Assembly (NCBI GenBank): GCA_947625045.1
Contig: CANQMW010000026.1
Location: forward strand, 1 to 40,542
Length of the DNA stretch: 40,542 bases
From: an uncultured Oscillospiraceae bacterium
Lineage (GTDB): Bacteria > Bacillota > Clostridia > Oscillospirales > Oscillospiraceae
Direction of reading: 5' to 3'
The first letter of the stretch is position 1. Each line of letters begins with the position of its first letter. The notes beneath the pieces are model-generated. The model did no database searches. It saw only the letters and a list, made by a program, of their open reading frames with translations, and was not told where the DNA came from. A program made the translations under genes and the position numbers. Shown piece after piece: positions 39,807-40,542 of this stretch.

Positions 39807-40542
39807 TGGCTTTTGAGAGCTTATCGGAAAAACTGAACGGCATCTTCAAAAAGCTGCGGGGCAAGGGCCGCCTGTCCGAGGCCGACGTGAAGGACGCCAT
39901 GCGCCAGGTGCGGATGGTGCTCCTGGAGGCGGACGTGAGCTACAAGGTCGTGAAGGACTTTGTGAAGAACGTCTCGGAAAAGGCCGCCGGCCAGGAGATA
40001 CTGGAGAGCCTGAACCCGGCCCAGATGGTCATCAAGATCGTCAACGAGGAGCTCACCGCCCTCATGGGGGGCCAGGCCGCGAAGCTCAATTATTCCTCGA
40101 AGGTCCCCAGCGTGGTGATGGTCGTGGGCCTGCAGGGCGCGGGCAAGACCACCAACACCGCAAAGCTGGCCGCCTTTGTGAAAAAGCAGCAGAACAAGCG
40201 ACCCTTGCTCGCCGCCTGCGACGTATACCGCCCCGCCGCCATCAAGCAGCTGGAGACCGTGGGCGCCCAGGTGGGCGTGCCCGTGTTCCAGATGGGCCAG
40301 GCGGACCCGGTGGATATCGCCAAGGCCGCCGTGGAGCACGCGAGAAAGCACGGAAACGACGTGGTGTTCCTGGATACCGCCGGGCGGCTCCATGTGGACG
40401 AGGCCCTCATGCAGGAGCTTCAGAACATCAAGGCCGCGGTCCAGCCCGCGGAGATCCTGCTCACGGTGGACGCCATGACCGGCCAGGACGCGGTGAACGC
40501 CGCCAGCGCCTTTGACGAGGCCCTGGACATCACCGGCGTCAT
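39806..40542 (+). CDS. ffh: signal recognition particle protein Ffh (5' part, cut by window end)
   Basis: The first 245 residues are present; the GTPase G4/G5 region and the RNA-binding M domain lie outside the window. The N domain helices (MAFESLSEKLNGIFKKLRGKG) lead into the G domain: G1 GLQGAGKTT, DVYRPAAIKQLE (G2), G3 DTAGRLHVDE, and LLTVDAMTGQDAV. Ffh binds 4.5S/SRP RNA and signal sequences and delivers ribosomes to FtsY. Starts in the ylxM stop (TAATG). Confidence 0.96.
   Translation, partial: MAFESLSEKLNGIFKKLRGKGRLSEADVKDAMRQVRMVLLEADVSYKVVKDFVKNVSEKAAGQEILESLNPAQMVIKIVNEELTALMGGQAAKLNYSSKVPSVVMVVGLQGAGKTTNTAKLAAFVKKQQNKRPLLAACDVYRPAAIKQLETVGAQVGVPVFQMGQADPVDIAKAAVEHARKHGNDVVFLDTAGRLHVDEALMQELQNIKAAVQPAEILLTVDAMTGQDAVNAASAFDEALDITGV

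Noticed and set aside
1-40542. tRNA, rRNA, phage or transposase genes
   Set aside because: Looked for on both strands by eye; none seen.

Overview
The window reads as part of the chromosome of a high-GC (about two-thirds GC by eye), Gram-positive anaerobe, most likely a gut-type member of the Clostridia (Oscillospiraceae-like). This is inferred from a sepF/divIVA/ileS/lspA/rluD division cluster, a ymfF/ymfH peptidase pair, ylxM-ffh, lgt plus lspA with a lipobox protein, an EFR1-type flavodoxin/ferredoxin protein, strong AGGAGG-type ribosome sites, and a pair of small XRE regulators. No rRNA, tRNA, CRISPR array, phage gene or transposase gene was seen.

Layout. 1-2400: a lipid kinase gene (minus) diverges from a membrane-anchored SH3 protein gene (plus). 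2400-9600 (minus strand): miaB-GNAT-NUDIX-FAH, then a repeat element, then mutS-EFR1, ending at a strong terminator. 9800-14560 (plus): mutL-miaA-hfq, then a HlyD-like membrane protein gene. 14560-21420 (plus): yggS-sepF-divIVA-ileS-lspA-rluD. 21640-24465 (plus): a large polytopic membrane protein, a small lipoprotein and a GtrA-like protein. 24540-28560 (minus): ymfF-ymfH-lgt and a coiled-coil protein. 28778-31383 (plus): a PfkB sugar kinase and a secreted protein with cell-wall-binding repeats. 31880-39045 (minus): a 2294-residue cyclic-beta-glucan-synthase-like enzyme behind a small XRE regulator. 39166-40542 (plus): a divergent XRE regulator, ylxM and the 5' part of ffh.

How the genes fit together. 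MutS and MutL are the mismatch-repair pair. MiaA and MiaB are successive enzymes for ms2i6A at tRNA position 37. Each pair is split across one divergent promoter at about 9800-9832. SepF and DivIVA act at the septum and poles. Lgt and LspA are consecutive steps of lipoprotein maturation, and the window also encodes a candidate substrate (23618-24034). YlxM and Ffh belong to the signal recognition particle pathway.

The most unusual content is a family of modular palindromic intergenic elements, called R1-R5 here, at 2281, 5998, 9627, 21421-21621 and 31481-31716. They share conserved ends and a conserved core, but carry interchangeable hairpins and one of three apex inserts. One copy is nested inside fragments of another, and one carries an exact 50-bp tandem repeat. 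R1 and R3 are inverted relative to each other and bound exactly the segment whose inversion would put miaB, mutS, mutL, miaA and hfq on one strand. That is the order I recall for related clostridia, so a repeat-mediated inversion is suspected. Other signals are two superimposed divergent promoters (mutL/miaB), a near-consensus promoter inside yggS ahead of sepF, a promoter that fires straight into a perfect 18-bp terminator hairpin, and nested palindromes between the two XRE genes.
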